NCBI RefSeq assembly: GCF_016801865.2
Contig: NC_068937.1
Location: 73,444,813-73,508,812 of the forward strand
DNA: 64,000 nt
Direction: 5' to 3'
Source: Culex pipiens pallens
Taxonomy: Eukaryota; Arthropoda; Insecta; Diptera; Culicidae
In this document: positions 48,076 through 59,234 of the stretch, piece by piece
Layout of the letters: each line of letters opens with the position of its first letter
Numbering within the stretch: position 1 is the first letter of the stretch
Program-made: the position numbers and the translations under genes
Notes under the pieces: model-generated
Databases searched by the model: none
What the model saw: only the letters and a program-made list of their open reading frames with translations
What the model was told of the DNA's origin: nothing

Positions 48076-49552
48076 TTTTTTTGTAATTTTTAATCCGGCT
48101 GAAACTTTTTTGGTGCCTTCGGTATGCCCAAAGAAGCCATTTTGCATAGTTTTTCCATATAATTTTCCATACAAATTTGGCAGCTGTCCATACAAAAGTG
48201 ATATATAAAAATGCAAAAATCTGTATCTTTTGAAGGAATTATTTGATCGATTCGGCGTCTTCGGCAAAGTTGTAGGTATGGATAAGGACTAAACTGAAAA
48301 AAATCCTACACGGTAACAAAAAAATTGGTGATTTTAAATTTCACTTTTTGTACCTAACTTGATTTGCACAAAAAACTATTTTTATTTTTTTTATATGTTT
48401 TTGGGGATATCAAATGCCTACTTTTCAGAAATTTCCAGGTTGTGCAAAAAATCTTTGACCGAGTTATGAATTTTTGAATCAATACTGATTTTTCCAAAAA
48501 AATGGAAATTTTGGTCGCAAAAATTCAAGACTAAAATTTCAAAAGGACGTAATTATTAAATGTTTAGCCCTTTTAAGGGTGCACAGCAAACAAGGAAGTT
48601 GTTGTCTTCTTATTTCAAAATTGACAAACTTACGGACCCAATCCTGCAACAATCTGTTTGTAAAAATAGGCAAATTTTGTTGTAAATCACTTAGTAGACA
48701 GTACTTTAGGGGATGAATTAAAAATTATATCGATTGTTCCAGTGGTTTCGAAAATACTAAAATATCTGTAACAAAAATCTTGGTGCAAAAGCTCTGGTTG
48801 ATGTGGTTTCGAAAATACTAAAATATCTGTAACAAAAATCTTGGTGCAAAAGCTCTGGTTGATGTGCACCGTTAAAACGTAAGTCTTGTTTCATATTTTA
48901 ACATTGAAAATCGGACCATTAGTTGCTGAGATAACGACATTAGAAAATAGTGGGTTGTTTGAGTGAACCTTAGAAAACATAAATTTTACTTTTTTTAAAT
49001 CTTTGCATGGTAATATCTCAGCAACTAAGGGTCATATCAACAAAGTTCAAAAAATTAAAATAAAAATAATTTATAAGCTTTTCAAAAATATTTTTTCAAA
49101 AGTGAGCAAACATGTGCACTAATTCTAAAAAATGAATAACTGCGACTATTTTCAAACAAGTTACTTAAAACTGGCTATAACTTGAAAACGGTGCACTTTA
49201 TCAAATTTCACAAAAGTACTTTTTGATTGCAAATTCGATTTTACATAGAAAAGTGAAGTTGAAACATTTGGGCGACCAATATTTCGATTTTTTTTAAATC
49301 AGTATTGATTCAAAAATTCATAACTCAGTCAAAGATTTTTTGCACATTCTGGAAATTTTTGAAAAGTTGGCATTTGATGTCCCCTAAAACATATAAAAAA
49401 TGAAAAAAAAAATAAAAATATTGTTTTTTGCAAATCAAGCTGCCAAATTAGTATGGAAAATTTTATGGACAAAATAATGATGCAAAATGGCTTCTTTGGG
49501 CATACCGAAGGCTCCAAAAATGTTTCAGCCGGATTAAAAAATACAAAAAAAA
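48076..49552. mobile_element. Inverted-repeat element, family copy C
   Basis: The left end AATCCGGCTGAAACTTTTTT and right end TTTCAGCCGGATT are inverted, and the pairing continues: GCCTTCGGTATGCCCAAAGA with TCTTTGGGCATACCGAAGGC. Deeper arms also pair (near 48470 and 49310: AATTTTTGAATCAATACTGA with TCAGTATTGATTCAAAAATT). The interior shares GAAAATCGGACCATTAGTTG with copies A and B. No gene inside. Confidence 0.75.
48742..48863. repeat. 61-bp tandem duplication
   Basis: GTGGTTTCGAAAATACTAAA begins at 48742 and again at 48803, with identical following sequence through AGCTCTGGTTGAT. A recent local duplication inside family copy C. Confidence 0.9.
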
Positions 49553-52500
49553 TCAAATGACCGATAATAGCTAAGAGAGCCCATCCATACCCAAGTAGCA
49601 ACCCAAGTAGCAAGTGAAACATCGCTTTTAATTTGTTGTTTTTGTTGATCAATTGCTCCACTAGCGTTTTCATACGTTAATTGTTGAACAAGTGTCATAC
49701 AATTTGGTCCATTGTTCAAATTTTGATCAAAAATCACTATTCAACATGGTTGTGTAACATAAATGCCAAATCTAACAACGGATTACGAATAGTTAATTTT
49801 GAAGTTTATTCTGACTTCAATGAAACAAACTCGAAAAGCATAATGACATTTGTAGACATGATGTTTCATTTCAGTTTGCTAAACATGATAACATAGTTGA
49901 TTTAACTTTTGGTTTCAGTTAGGATTTCTCGTAAGCAAGTTGTTTATGGGTAGTTTGCGTTCGTGTTTTAAAAACCGAGCAAGAACATGTTGACGAAACA
50001 AGCACAGATAGTTTTAAAAATAGAAACAGCTTATGTTCAAAGGAAGTTTTGACAAACTGTAAGTGAACTTTTTTTGTTCGATGCCACTATCCACTGCGAC
50101 CAGGAATTAGATCTATTGCGGACTTGCAATTCTATTTATAGAATCACAATGGCTTCTTCTGTTATTAGGCAGATGGGTCACGCACACACGCTATTGTTGA
50201 GCGAGTGTGTCGAGCGATCCACTGCCGTAACTTCGTCGCCGAAGAGGTTTGAATGTTTTTCAATCCTCTTTGGCTCTGCCTTTTCCACTCTGTACTGTCC
50301 AAATGTATCGCTAGAACCGAAGTGCACATTTTACGTTTACTTATACCCAGCTAGCCCTTAAATTCTGGTTTCTGAAAAACTCGTCCCTTCAAAGCACTTT
50401 TTGCGATCGGGCCGTGGAGCTCTGCAGGGCAATTATACAGAGAACAGTTGGTCCTTATACATGTGAAGAGGACAGGGGAAAGGATGTGCCGAGCCATGTG
50501 GGTTTGAAACCACGACCTTCCGCTCATAAAGTGAACTTGGTAAAACCTAGATGACAGCAGACTTCTTATTGACGTTTAGGCCTGCTCATCCAACATAAAC
50601 CCTCGTGGAAAGAAGCAGACGCGCGCCCGGACTTACATTTGGAGTGATCTTGGGTTCGATACTTTACGTAAGGATTTTTCATCAGAAAGGAAAACTGAAA
50701 ATGCAGCACCGGGAACCAGCAGCAGCAGCAGAGTAGTAGCAAGCGATGATGAGCAGCATTAAAACATGATTGAAAAAAAAATGATCTCCAAAAGCTAAAT
50801 AATGAAATTGAATGATTTTATATTGTTGTTATTTTTATTTTTCATGGCTAGTATTCAAAGTATCGTAAAGTGACATTTTACTCACAAATGAAGTATGTAT
50901 TAAATGAGAAAAAAATCTCTTAAGCGAACACCTGGGACGTATTTTAGGAAAAACCTCTTTAACATTCTTGTCTGCTACGATATGTTCTTGAACTGTTCTC
51001 AAAACGTTTGCCTAACTCACTGAATCTTAAAGTTAGGATGTTGTTAAACGGTTCTAACGACGTTATCTAACCCGGTTCAGAATCTTATAGTAAAGAGTTC
51101 TTATGGCATGTTTAACAAACGTTCTCTACGCAAGTGTGACGTGCGCTGGTAAAACTAAATTGAACCACGCGCATTTTCAACGGATGAAGAGATGTTCAAC
51201 AACAAAAAAACGTGCGCTTTTTCCAGCGTTCAAGAGTTCTCGGGGACGTTCGGAAAACTTAGTAAGTGAGTTCAACAACCAATTCGGAAATCTCTTGGCG
51301 AACAAATCTGCTACTTGGGTAAACTACTTGGCAATTTTGTTGCTGCTTGGAAAGGTAAATCTGGTAGTGAAATTCTTTTCCTCAGATCTCATTTTACCAA
51401 ATAGACAAAAATCTACATATCCTGCACGACAATGTCCTAATCGATTATTGTAAATCACCTCCACTCCACTCTCGTAAAGCTTTATTGAATCCCACTTCCC
51501 TGAATGGGAAACCATATCAATGCATCATCTTTTATTAGCCCAAAAAACTTTCCATCAAAAAATATGCTGCCGCTCCCGACAGCGATTGTCACTGCCAGAA
51601 AAGATGTCATGCAAAAAAAAAGTATGATGGTGGCCCTCTCCTCTTTCGATTCGTTTGAAGCCTGTTGGACATACGGGATCTCCGGATGAACGTTCCAACT
51701 CTTCTTTTTTTTTCCTTCGACGAAACCTCCGTGTCGTCGACTATGCATAAATAATCTGCTTTTTATTACGATTTGGCGATATATGGTGAACGACGACGTC
51801 ATCTTAAATAGTGGCACAGAGCTTCGTGTACGGTTTAGGTCTGTGCGCCCTCCCGAATGCTGGCAACCGGGATTGAATAGAAAGGAAGCGATTTCCCCTC
51901 ACCCCTTTGCAGCGCCCTCTCTCGAGCTAGGACCCTGAGGTTCGTGCGAGAGTTCCGTTCTTACGGCTATTATTATCAATTTCACATGAGTTGCCATACA
52001 AAAGGAGGAAGATCATTCTATTCTCTTCTATATCTCGTGACGTACGATGCTATTTCGTGGAAACTCTCTATTGAAAGGCAAAGCGGGGGAGGGGATGCAT
52101 ATCCTTTTTTTCGATGATGAGGGTGTCGGAGAGATAGAGTTGTTGCAGTTGGGCGGGGTTGGACTTGCATGGTTGGAAACTTGCTGGAGTCGATACTGTT
52201 CTTTAAATTCGAACTTCATCTCTAAAACGGACTTCAAGACGTACTTGAGTGGCGAAGAATTGATCAAAATTTTGAAGTAGATTAAGGTAAGTCCCGTGTC
52301 CAGCATTGAGAAGTAAGTACTTCTGTCAATCCTGAGTTCGTCTCTGCCACCTGCACATGTTCCAGCGCAGCTGGGTTGCAAGAAGAAACATGAAATGGTT
52401 ATATTTCTATTTTTCTCGCATGTGTCCTCTGACTGCCACTAGCAGAGAAAGGATTCATATTTGAAAAATGGGCCATCCGACCATGAATGCAGCACAACAC

Positions 52501-52921
52501 GTGTGTACCCCCTCGGAGCCCAGTGCAGTGAGTATTTTCCAAGTGCTCACTCGAGCGTAAGCTCATCGAAATCGATCGAGAGTGCCACTCTGCGCAACCA
52601 CCAGCTGCAGTCCTACCCTGGAAGAAAGCAGTATTTCTCCCCGGAGTCTGCTGCGAAAGTCATTAAAAATTTCTAATTTATCGTGTTAATCCTTCCATCG
52701 ATTCGGATTGTGACCTCGCCACGTTCAAACCACCAGAAGTCACACTGCTATGAGGATGCGGACGACGAGCCAATCATCAGGGTTGGAGGTTCACCGAGCT
52801 CGAGGTGAATGCAAAAACACCTGTTTCCTGGTCTGACTTTTGCTGGTGTGGTCTAATCGCTCATGCTTGGGCTAGTCGGACTCAACTGAAGGTCGCATGG
52901 AAAAAAACAATTTTAGATGGA
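49553..52921. other. Non-coding DNA, no supported gene
   Basis: A B-box-like GGTTTCAAACC on the minus strand at about 50506-50496 suggests a degraded tRNA-derived SINE around 50380-50570, but the ends are unclear. GC-richer stretches at 51840-52800 give short ORFs only. Nothing recognisable as an exon. Confidence 0.35.
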
Positions 52922-53007
52922 ATTTTTGTATTTTTGTATTTTTGTATTTTTGTATTTTTGTTTTTTTGTATTTTTGTAAGTTTTGTATTTTTGTATTTTT
53001 GTCTTTC
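52922..53007. repeat. TTTTTGTAT minisatellite
   Basis: Imperfect tandem 9-mers (TTTTTGTAT) with two variants near the middle. Confidence 0.9.
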
Positions 53008-53035
53008 CATTACTATTGCGATACATTTTTCCAAG

Positions 53036-53110
53036 TAGTCACACTGCTAGGTGTCTAACACCTAACTCTCACAGACTGCGGGTTTCGATTCCCGCTGCAC
53101 AAATCGATTT
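53036..53110 (+). repeat. tRNA-like module, probable SINE head
   Basis: GCGGGTTTCGATTCCCGC at about 53079-53096 is a strong B-box hairpin, preceded by ACTGCTAGGTGTCTAACACC in place of the D and anticodon arms. Acceptor pairing fails, so a tRNA-derived repeat is likelier than a tRNA gene. The SINE body probably extends toward 53330. Confidence 0.45.
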
Positions 53111-53484
53111 TCATTCTAATTTTGATGTTGTTTGGGCTAGCTTTTTTGGTCGCGGTCACTTTTTGCCACCAACCACTAACCGGAACATGTTTTTGCTCTG
53201 GCAGTGAGATTGCACAGCAACAGGACCCCGGTTTGGACCGGCCTAGAACTAGAAGTCGAAAATGGGAAAACCCAATCAACCGCACATAAAATGCCAATTA
53301 ATGAAAATAATATGCATTCAGGGGGTTGTTCCGGAGAGAAGCCTTGTTGAAAATGGTTGAAAAATAGATAGCGGTGAAGGATGTTCAACTTTCGTTGAAA
53401 GTTGAAAATTTCACGACCTGTAGAATTTTGAAAATATATATTAAAGTTGACAGATTTGGAAAAAATATTGACCTTTTTTTCAAT

Positions 53485-53498
53485 CACTCTTTTTTTAT
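53485..53498. repeat. Target-site duplication of the ORF1-only retrotransposon (left)
   Basis: CACTCTTTTTTTAT; recurs as CACTCTTTTTTTTAT at 55219-55233 on the other side of the element. Confidence 0.8.
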
Positions 53499-55218
53499 TC
53501 AATTCAATTCAATTCGGTTTTATTGGTGAATAATCAAGATACAATCAGTTCTTTTGCAATTCATAACAGAGTTTTGGAGTTCCTTTCAGCTGTGTGTTGC
53601 ATCATAATCCATTTTGGAACAATTATTTCTATAACTAAGGCACTAACAAGAGCAAGAAAAATTAAAAAAAAAACTTGCTAAAATTGCAAAGGAAAGGGGA
53701 AAGAAAGAGAAAAAGCTTATACTAAATCACAGTATTTTATCCTTTGTAGATGTGCTTGATCATCAGCTGCCCAAGGGCTAGAAATTGCTCGGCCTTGTTA
53801 CGGCAGGTCCGAAACCGCGACATCATCTCCCCCGCGAGAGCAAAGAACTCTGGCAGGGTGAAGAGATCTTCCCCGGTGACTCCTTGCTGGGCCGCATTTC
53901 CGCTACCGGCAGCAACCACGCTGGCAAACGATCGCCCCCAGCCAGGGGGGAATGCTGAGTTGTCCGCGGGAACCGTACGCTGCCCAGCAGCCGGCACGGT
54001 TACGCTCGTACTTCGCTGAGGAGGGTGGGACGCTGCTGCTTTCTTCTTCCTCTTTTCCTGCTCCTCGAGGTAATTTTTTCGTGCACTGCATCCACGGTAG
54101 TTGCTGGTACCTCCACAGTTGGCGCACTTGATGCGCGCCTTGGTTTGCTCTGCCTTGTCCTCCAGGTCCGCCTTGCACGGCGGTGCACACGCCTCAGAGA
54201 GGTGTGTTTCACCGCACTTCACACAGCGGGGCGGGAGGTTGCAGTTCCGCGAGCCGTGGCCGAATTTCTGGCAACGGTGGCATTGAGCTGCGTCCGACGG
54301 GTTCTTTGAGTAGAACCGCCAGTTTACCCAAAATCTTGACGGTGCCGCGGTCGAAGTACAACAGGTACAGTGTGTGTGTACCTGTGACTGTTGTCTTCCG
54401 CGAGAGGACTTTTATGTCACGCGGCGTTATTCCAGCACCCGAGAGGTCCTTCTTGAGGTCGGAGATTGGACGGTCTTGGTACCCCTGCAAGACGACCTTA
54501 ACGGCTGTCTTCTGCACGGGGTCGAATGTGGAGAACTTGAAGTTTTTACACTTCAATTTCTCCACAACCAGGTCGAAGTTCTTGTTGTCAAATGTGTAGA
54601 CTTGCACTGACGACTTACCGATTTTCAGACAATATCCGAGGCCTTCCAGCAACTCGTCAATATCGTCCACCAACGTGTCCAAAACAAAAATTGGAGGTGG
54701 TCTACATTCCTTTGAAGAATTGTTCGCTTTTGGCGTCGGCACTTTTTTCCGTGCACGACGATCGTCGTCGTCGTCGTCGGTAGTGCTGCTACCGTCGGTG
54801 TTGTTGTTGTTGTTTTCTTCGTCGTCGCTCAGCATCTGGAACTCGTTCCTGATGGGAATGTTGGCGGATGTTGACGTGTTGGTCGTGGCACCGGAAGTAC
54901 CTGAACGGGTTCGCACTGGTGATCTCGGAACATATCCGGGATGAAGATACTTTTTGTCGATGCCTTCTGCGCTCACGCTCCCCTGCGCGATGGCGGTCGA
55001 CACGGCGTTGGTTTGTTTACCTTTTTGCACACGGCCGGTAGACGAACTTCACGGGTTTTCGAGGCCGCACTCGAACTGCCACGGCCACGGCCGGCCTTTG
55101 GCATGCTGCAGGAGCAAACTCGCGGCTGATCACGGTAAACTACGGCGAAAAAAATCGAAAAAACGATGGAGCACTGAGCACTTGACTGCTGCTCGCTCTC
55201 GTGCGTACACGGAGATGG
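53499..55218 (-). mobile_element. Non-LTR retrotransposon with ORF1 only (Jockey-type gag)
   Basis: Bounded by 14-15-bp target duplications, so the 1.72-kb unit integrated as a whole. On the minus strand it has a 5' leader (about 55218-55105), a gag-like ORF1 (55104-53737), a 3' UTR and a GAATTGAATTGAATTGAA tail. There is no ORF2: no endonuclease or reverse transcriptase, and no room for one. A second, 5'-truncated copy at 18377-18785 has the same ORF1-to-3'UTR junction, so the ORF2-less form is a family that was mobilised in trans, comparable in principle to HeT-A or to mammalian HAL1 elements. Confidence 0.85.
53737..55104 (-). pseudogene. Gag-like ORF1, Jockey type, with two frameshifts
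   Basis: Starts MPKAGRGRGSSSAASKTREV at 55104. A one-base shift in an A run (about 55020) moves the frame to KGKQTNAVSTAIAQGS. The middle part (FVLDTLVDDIDELLEGLG to YLLYFDRGTVKI) matches the PRE_C2HC type of domain found before zinc knuckles in insect gag proteins. Near 54330 a second frame change, apparently a deletion, cuts into the domain end before WRFYSKNPSDAAQ. Three zinc knuckles follow: CHRCQKFGHGSRNC, CVKCGETHLSEAC and CANCGGTSNYRGC; the third lacks its histidine. The C-terminus ends IKHIYKG. The protein would bind nucleic acid in a ribonucleoprotein; this copy cannot make it whole. Confidence 0.8.
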
Positions 55219-55233
55219 CACTCTTTTTTTTAT
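55219..55233. repeat. Target-site duplication of the ORF1-only retrotransposon (right)
   Basis: CACTCTTTTTTTTAT, matching 53485-53498 apart from one extra T. Confidence 0.8.
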
Positions 55234-55875
55234 ATGAACAAAAAATACAGAGTTAATTTTGATACTCTGTTCTGACATCGAGTACCATTCGATTCTCTGC
55301 TCCCCAGCACCCAATTAAGGTCTAAGGAAACGCTCCCAATTACCATTACCTCGTGCCCGTGCGACATTTCCATCAGCCACAAACTATTCGAAAGATTTAG
55401 CTGCTTATTATCATCGCGTCACAATTGTACCCGACGCTTCTTTGTCCAAGTCCATGTCGTCACCACCATCATCTTCAGCGGCGGCTCGCAATCGAAAACC
55501 TCCATCCACCTCTGCTCATCGTATTCTCATTTGAATTGGAAATCACACGAAAGTTGTCACCCACCATGATGACTGATGACTCCTAAACGCCGGCGTTGAT
55601 GGCGTGGTAACGACGATGCTGATGAGAACTCCAGTCGTTCATTACAGTCCAACTAGGATTCTGGGGACGGCATTGTTTTTATGCTTTGTTCGCACGTGCC
55701 TGCTAGATTTGTGCATCCTTGGTGGGAATCAGCGCTGTACCTAGGGGTTGGCGCCGAAATCGATGATTGTAAAACATTTTCATGTCAGCTATAGCATTAG
55801 GTATTATTAGGTATTTGAAACAGAAAGGGCGCCAAATTATAAAGTAGAATTATGTATAAAAAACCGTAACTTAAT
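55234..55875. other. Non-coding DNA, nothing recognised
   Basis: Moderately GC-rich, with no coding frame or repeat ends identified. Confidence 0.4.
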
Positions 55876-56603
55876 CCACCTTTAGGTGGTAGGTGCCTTC
55901 CTCTCATTTATAGAGTGATTACAATCCCCTAAAGTGTCCACATGGTTTATGGATCTACCCTTACGTGATCGCAGCACCTAAGAGGTCCAAATAAAAATAA
56001 GTGACGAGTAAAAAAAACAGACTTCCTATAGACTTTTTGTCAAGATTATACAGACACCGCCTTTAAGGAAAATGGCATCCCTCTACAAGGTTTTTTTCGT
56101 GGCGATCAAACCCGACCAGTTGAGGTTATGTGAATTCAGACCTTTTTTTAAAATGCTTGTAATTTAAGATAGGTAAGTCAGATCTTGAAAATTCTTAATC
56201 CACAAGAAAGGTCTTCTCATATGCTATCTAAAAATATATAACATGTGAGGGTTTTATGAAAAAACCACCCTTTTTGCCATAATTTTAATTTAATATGAAA
56301 CAGTTTTTTTAACATAACTTTTGAAATACATGAGAAAACTGCATGAATTTAAATAGCAACTTAGGGGACGTTAAGACGGATCGATTAAAACCATTCCGGC
56401 CAAAATCGGTTGAGCCTGTGACATGATATTCCAGTGACATTGATTTGGTACACATGTCTACATACAGCCAAACACACAGACATTTGCTCAGCTGGTGATT
56501 CTGAGTCGATATGTACAAATGAAGGTAGGTCTAGGAAGCCTAATTAAAAAGTTCATTTTCCGAGTGATTTTATAGCCTTTCCTCAGTAAAGTGAGGAAGG
56601 CAA
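55876..56603. mobile_element. Probable inverted-repeat element with GAGGAAGGC ends
   Basis: Left: CCACCTTTAGGTGGTAGGTG, then CCTTCCTCTC. Right: CCTTTCCTCAGTAAAGTGAG, then GAAGGC. Similar GAGGAAGGCAC text occurs at 4526-4540 and near 10461, so the family is dispersed. The ends are weakly matched and the borders are approximate. Confidence 0.4.
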
Positions 56604-56959
56604 AAAGATGCTTTAGGGGCGCCAAACCAGTTGTATGAATATTTCTACCGAAGTGTTTTTGAAAATTCATACATAATGCTAAATTATTTTTTTCATTAAG
56701 TTGCAAAAAGTTCAAGAATTCAAGAAAAGCTTCTCAAAATAAACACACGTTAAAGTTTGGATCGTTGTATAACGAAACTTAAGTCATACCTTCCAGACTA
56801 AAAATTGTCCAACTGTATGTTATTTTCACGTTAATTTGGCTGTGAATCACAATCAGCCAAATTGTGAAAAAAATATGGTCATATTTTGAGCTTCTTGTAA
56901 ATAGGAATTATTTTAACATTACAACATATACTTTCTTTTGAAATTTTGACATTCTCGAG
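56604..56959. other. AT-rich non-coding DNA, nothing recognised
   Basis: No coding frame or repeat ends. Confidence 0.4.
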
Positions 56960-57407
56960 TTAACATTCCAACGCCCAAGGCTCCAAAAAAGTTGGAACGG
57001 TAACTTCAACTCGCTGGTTCTCGGGCATAACTCACCCAATCAATACAATTCTTTTTTCCAGTGATTTGTTAGGATGTCAAGATGATCCTAGAATTTTAAA
57101 GAACTCAATTTGATCAAATCTGTAATTTTTGTGATCAAAAACATCGTTCCAACTTTTTTTCGCGTGTAAAAAAAAATCGCCAAAAATTCCGCGGAGGCAG
57201 TCGTTTTAAAAAAGGTGGAACGATGTTTTCGGTCGCAGAAATTACAGATTTGTTCAAATCAAGTTCTTATAAATCCCTGGAAACAAGAATCGTTCCGATT
57301 GGATTAGTAATGCCCGAGAACCAGTGAGTTGAAATCACCGTTCCAACTTTTTTGGGAGGCTTGGGCGTCCGTGTAAGTTGGACATGCGTTGGGCATTCCA
57401 GTGTTAA
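56960..57407. mobile_element. 448-bp MITE bounded by TTAA
   Basis: TTAACATTCCAACGCCCAAG at the left; GGGCATTCCAGTGTTAA at the right. Inner arms pair: CTCCAAAAAAGTTGGAACGG with CCGTTCCAACTTTTTTGGGAG (one mismatch region), and CTGGTTCTCGGGCAT with ATGCCCGAGAACCAG. Related in design and ends to 31203-31491. Confidence 0.7.
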
Positions 57408-57970
57408 AAAAATGGCCTTTGACATATTTTCAGCTCGATTTCCCCTTTTATAATCATCTTCGTGCAATGAAATTTCCCTACGATTTCTCAAAATGCTATA
57501 GTTTTGAAATAGGAAAACTGCAGTAAATTTTCACCAATACGACCAACATTGTTTTTTCATGAAAAAAAAAGTTTTTCAGAATACACAAGCTGTTCTGATC
57601 ATCACTTTTTCAGTTTAAGCTGTTGATTACATTTTAAATCGTCTAAAAAGCTTTGGTAACAAAATAATATTTTTTCAAGGTTTGAAAACATTCGTATAGT
57701 TTTGCGCAATTTTTTTTTTCAGGATATAAATTTAAATTTACGAATCAAAAATAAAAAAATAAAAAAATACCGATGAAAATATAAATCAAAGCAAAACATT
57801 ATTAAAAACAATAAAATTATGAAAAATATTCTCAAGCATCGTATGGGCAAATCACTCAAAATGAATAAAAATTTCTTATCTTCATATTTTTTTACCAAAA
57901 ATAACGTTCTCATTATTATCAATAAAATAAGTTTCATCATGAATTGCGCAGGATTTTAAATGATCTTTAA
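57408..57970. other. AT-rich non-coding DNA, nothing recognised
   Basis: No coding frame or bounded repeat. Confidence 0.4.
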
Positions 57971-57972
57971 AT

Positions 57973-58190
57973 GAGTGGGTCTCGTGGCGCAGGGGTAGCG
58001 GCTTCGGCTGCCGATCCCGATGATGCTATGAGACGCGGGTTCGATTCCCGCCTTATCCACTGAGCTTCTATCGGATGGTGAAGTAAAACGTCGGTCCCGG
58101 TTTCTCCTGTCTCGTCAGAGGCGCTGGAGCAGAAATCCCACGTTAGAGGAAGGCCATGCCCCGGGGGGCGTAGTGCCAATAGTTTCGTTT
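57973..58190 (+). mobile_element. tRNA-derived SINE
   Basis: The head contains GTGGCGCAGGGGTAGCGGC (A box) and CGGGTTCGATTCCCGCC (B box, perfect T-arm hairpin) spaced as in a tRNA. A tRNA-unrelated body follows (about 58070-58190). Acceptor pairing is not maintained, so it is a SINE and not a tRNA gene. Confidence 0.75.
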
Positions 58191-58733
58191 CGTAGGTTTT
58201 TGCAAATATTTTTCAAAGTTTATGTCGCCAATCCCTTCAAAATTTAATAAAAAAATCAGGGGGGGAAATATTTTCATAAAACATCAAAATTTTAACGAAA
58301 ATAGAAGTCAAATCAACTGAAAACAATCTAAAACGCATTTTTCGGCATTGATAATCATATTTAGCTTGTTTGGGCAGGATAAAAAATATTATAACTTTTA
58401 TGAAATTACAATGTTTAGGACCGCAAAAACTTTTTTTTTGTCACAAAAATATTTTTTTGTCAATTCTTAGCAATTTTGGAAACTTATGATTGCACAACAG
58501 CTGGAAAGGTGTATAATGCATTTTAAAACACTTTTTCCATTCAAATGTTGAAACCAATCAATTTTTAATTTTTGTTTTGCCCCCTCCTTCGGCTTATTTT
58601 TTTATTCAATTTTTAAGAAGGATTTTTTTTCTTTTTTCGTTGTTATTAACGAAATGAAATCTAAAGCCAAATCAGTTAATTATTTCATGTATCCGGGAAA
58701 TTTATTTGCTTATACAATCAAATTATTACTACA
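58191..58733. other. AT-rich non-coding DNA, nothing recognised
   Basis: No coding frame or bounded repeat. Confidence 0.4.
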
Positions 58734-58968
58734 AACGAAGTTGACTTTATAGCCACCATTGCTAGTACCAACCACTAGTGTCTTCCTTTTTATCTGCAAG
58801 GACTTCGCCACCCTGGGCTCCTAAGTGTATGAAAGTATGGCACGGAGCGACGGCGCCAAATAACCTTATTTACACAAAGAATTTTAGAGCGCCCACCGCG
58901 GGATTCGAACCGGCGACCTCTGGATTGTGAGCCCAGTGCGCGGTCCGATTGATTCACACGGGCGGGAC
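58734..58968 (-). mobile_element. tRNA-derived SINE, minus strand
   Basis: Read in reverse from 58968: CCCGCCCGTGTGAATCAATC, an anticodon-like arm CTGGG-CTCACAA-TCCAG, then GCCGGTTCGAATCCCGC (B box). A body runs to about 58734. The anticodon would be CAC (Val-like). The A box is degenerate, so a SINE head is likelier than a functional tRNA. Confidence 0.65.
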
Positions 58969-59234
58969 AAATTAATACTAGATCAGATCAAATTATGCAG
59001 GCATAGAAATATAAAATTTGATAACAGGTTATAGCAAAATTTATCATGATTGAGCATTCAATTCTGTGCATTTATCTGAAAAATAAATTAAAAAAAAAAC
59101 AAAAACCGATTTTATGAATCTGAGAAAATATTTAGTAAACTTAACTCCTATAATATGTTTTCAATTCAACCTATCTCATGTTATTTGAAAAATAAAACAT
59201 AAAATAAGTGTGTTTCTGAATTTAACCATATTAA

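Noticed and set aside
53499..55218. Complete Jockey-type retrotransposon
   Set aside because: No endonuclease or reverse transcriptase region exists between ORF1 and the tail.
57973..58060. Functional tRNA gene
   Set aside because: A and B boxes are good but the acceptor stem does not close, and a tRNA-unrelated body follows, as in a SINE.
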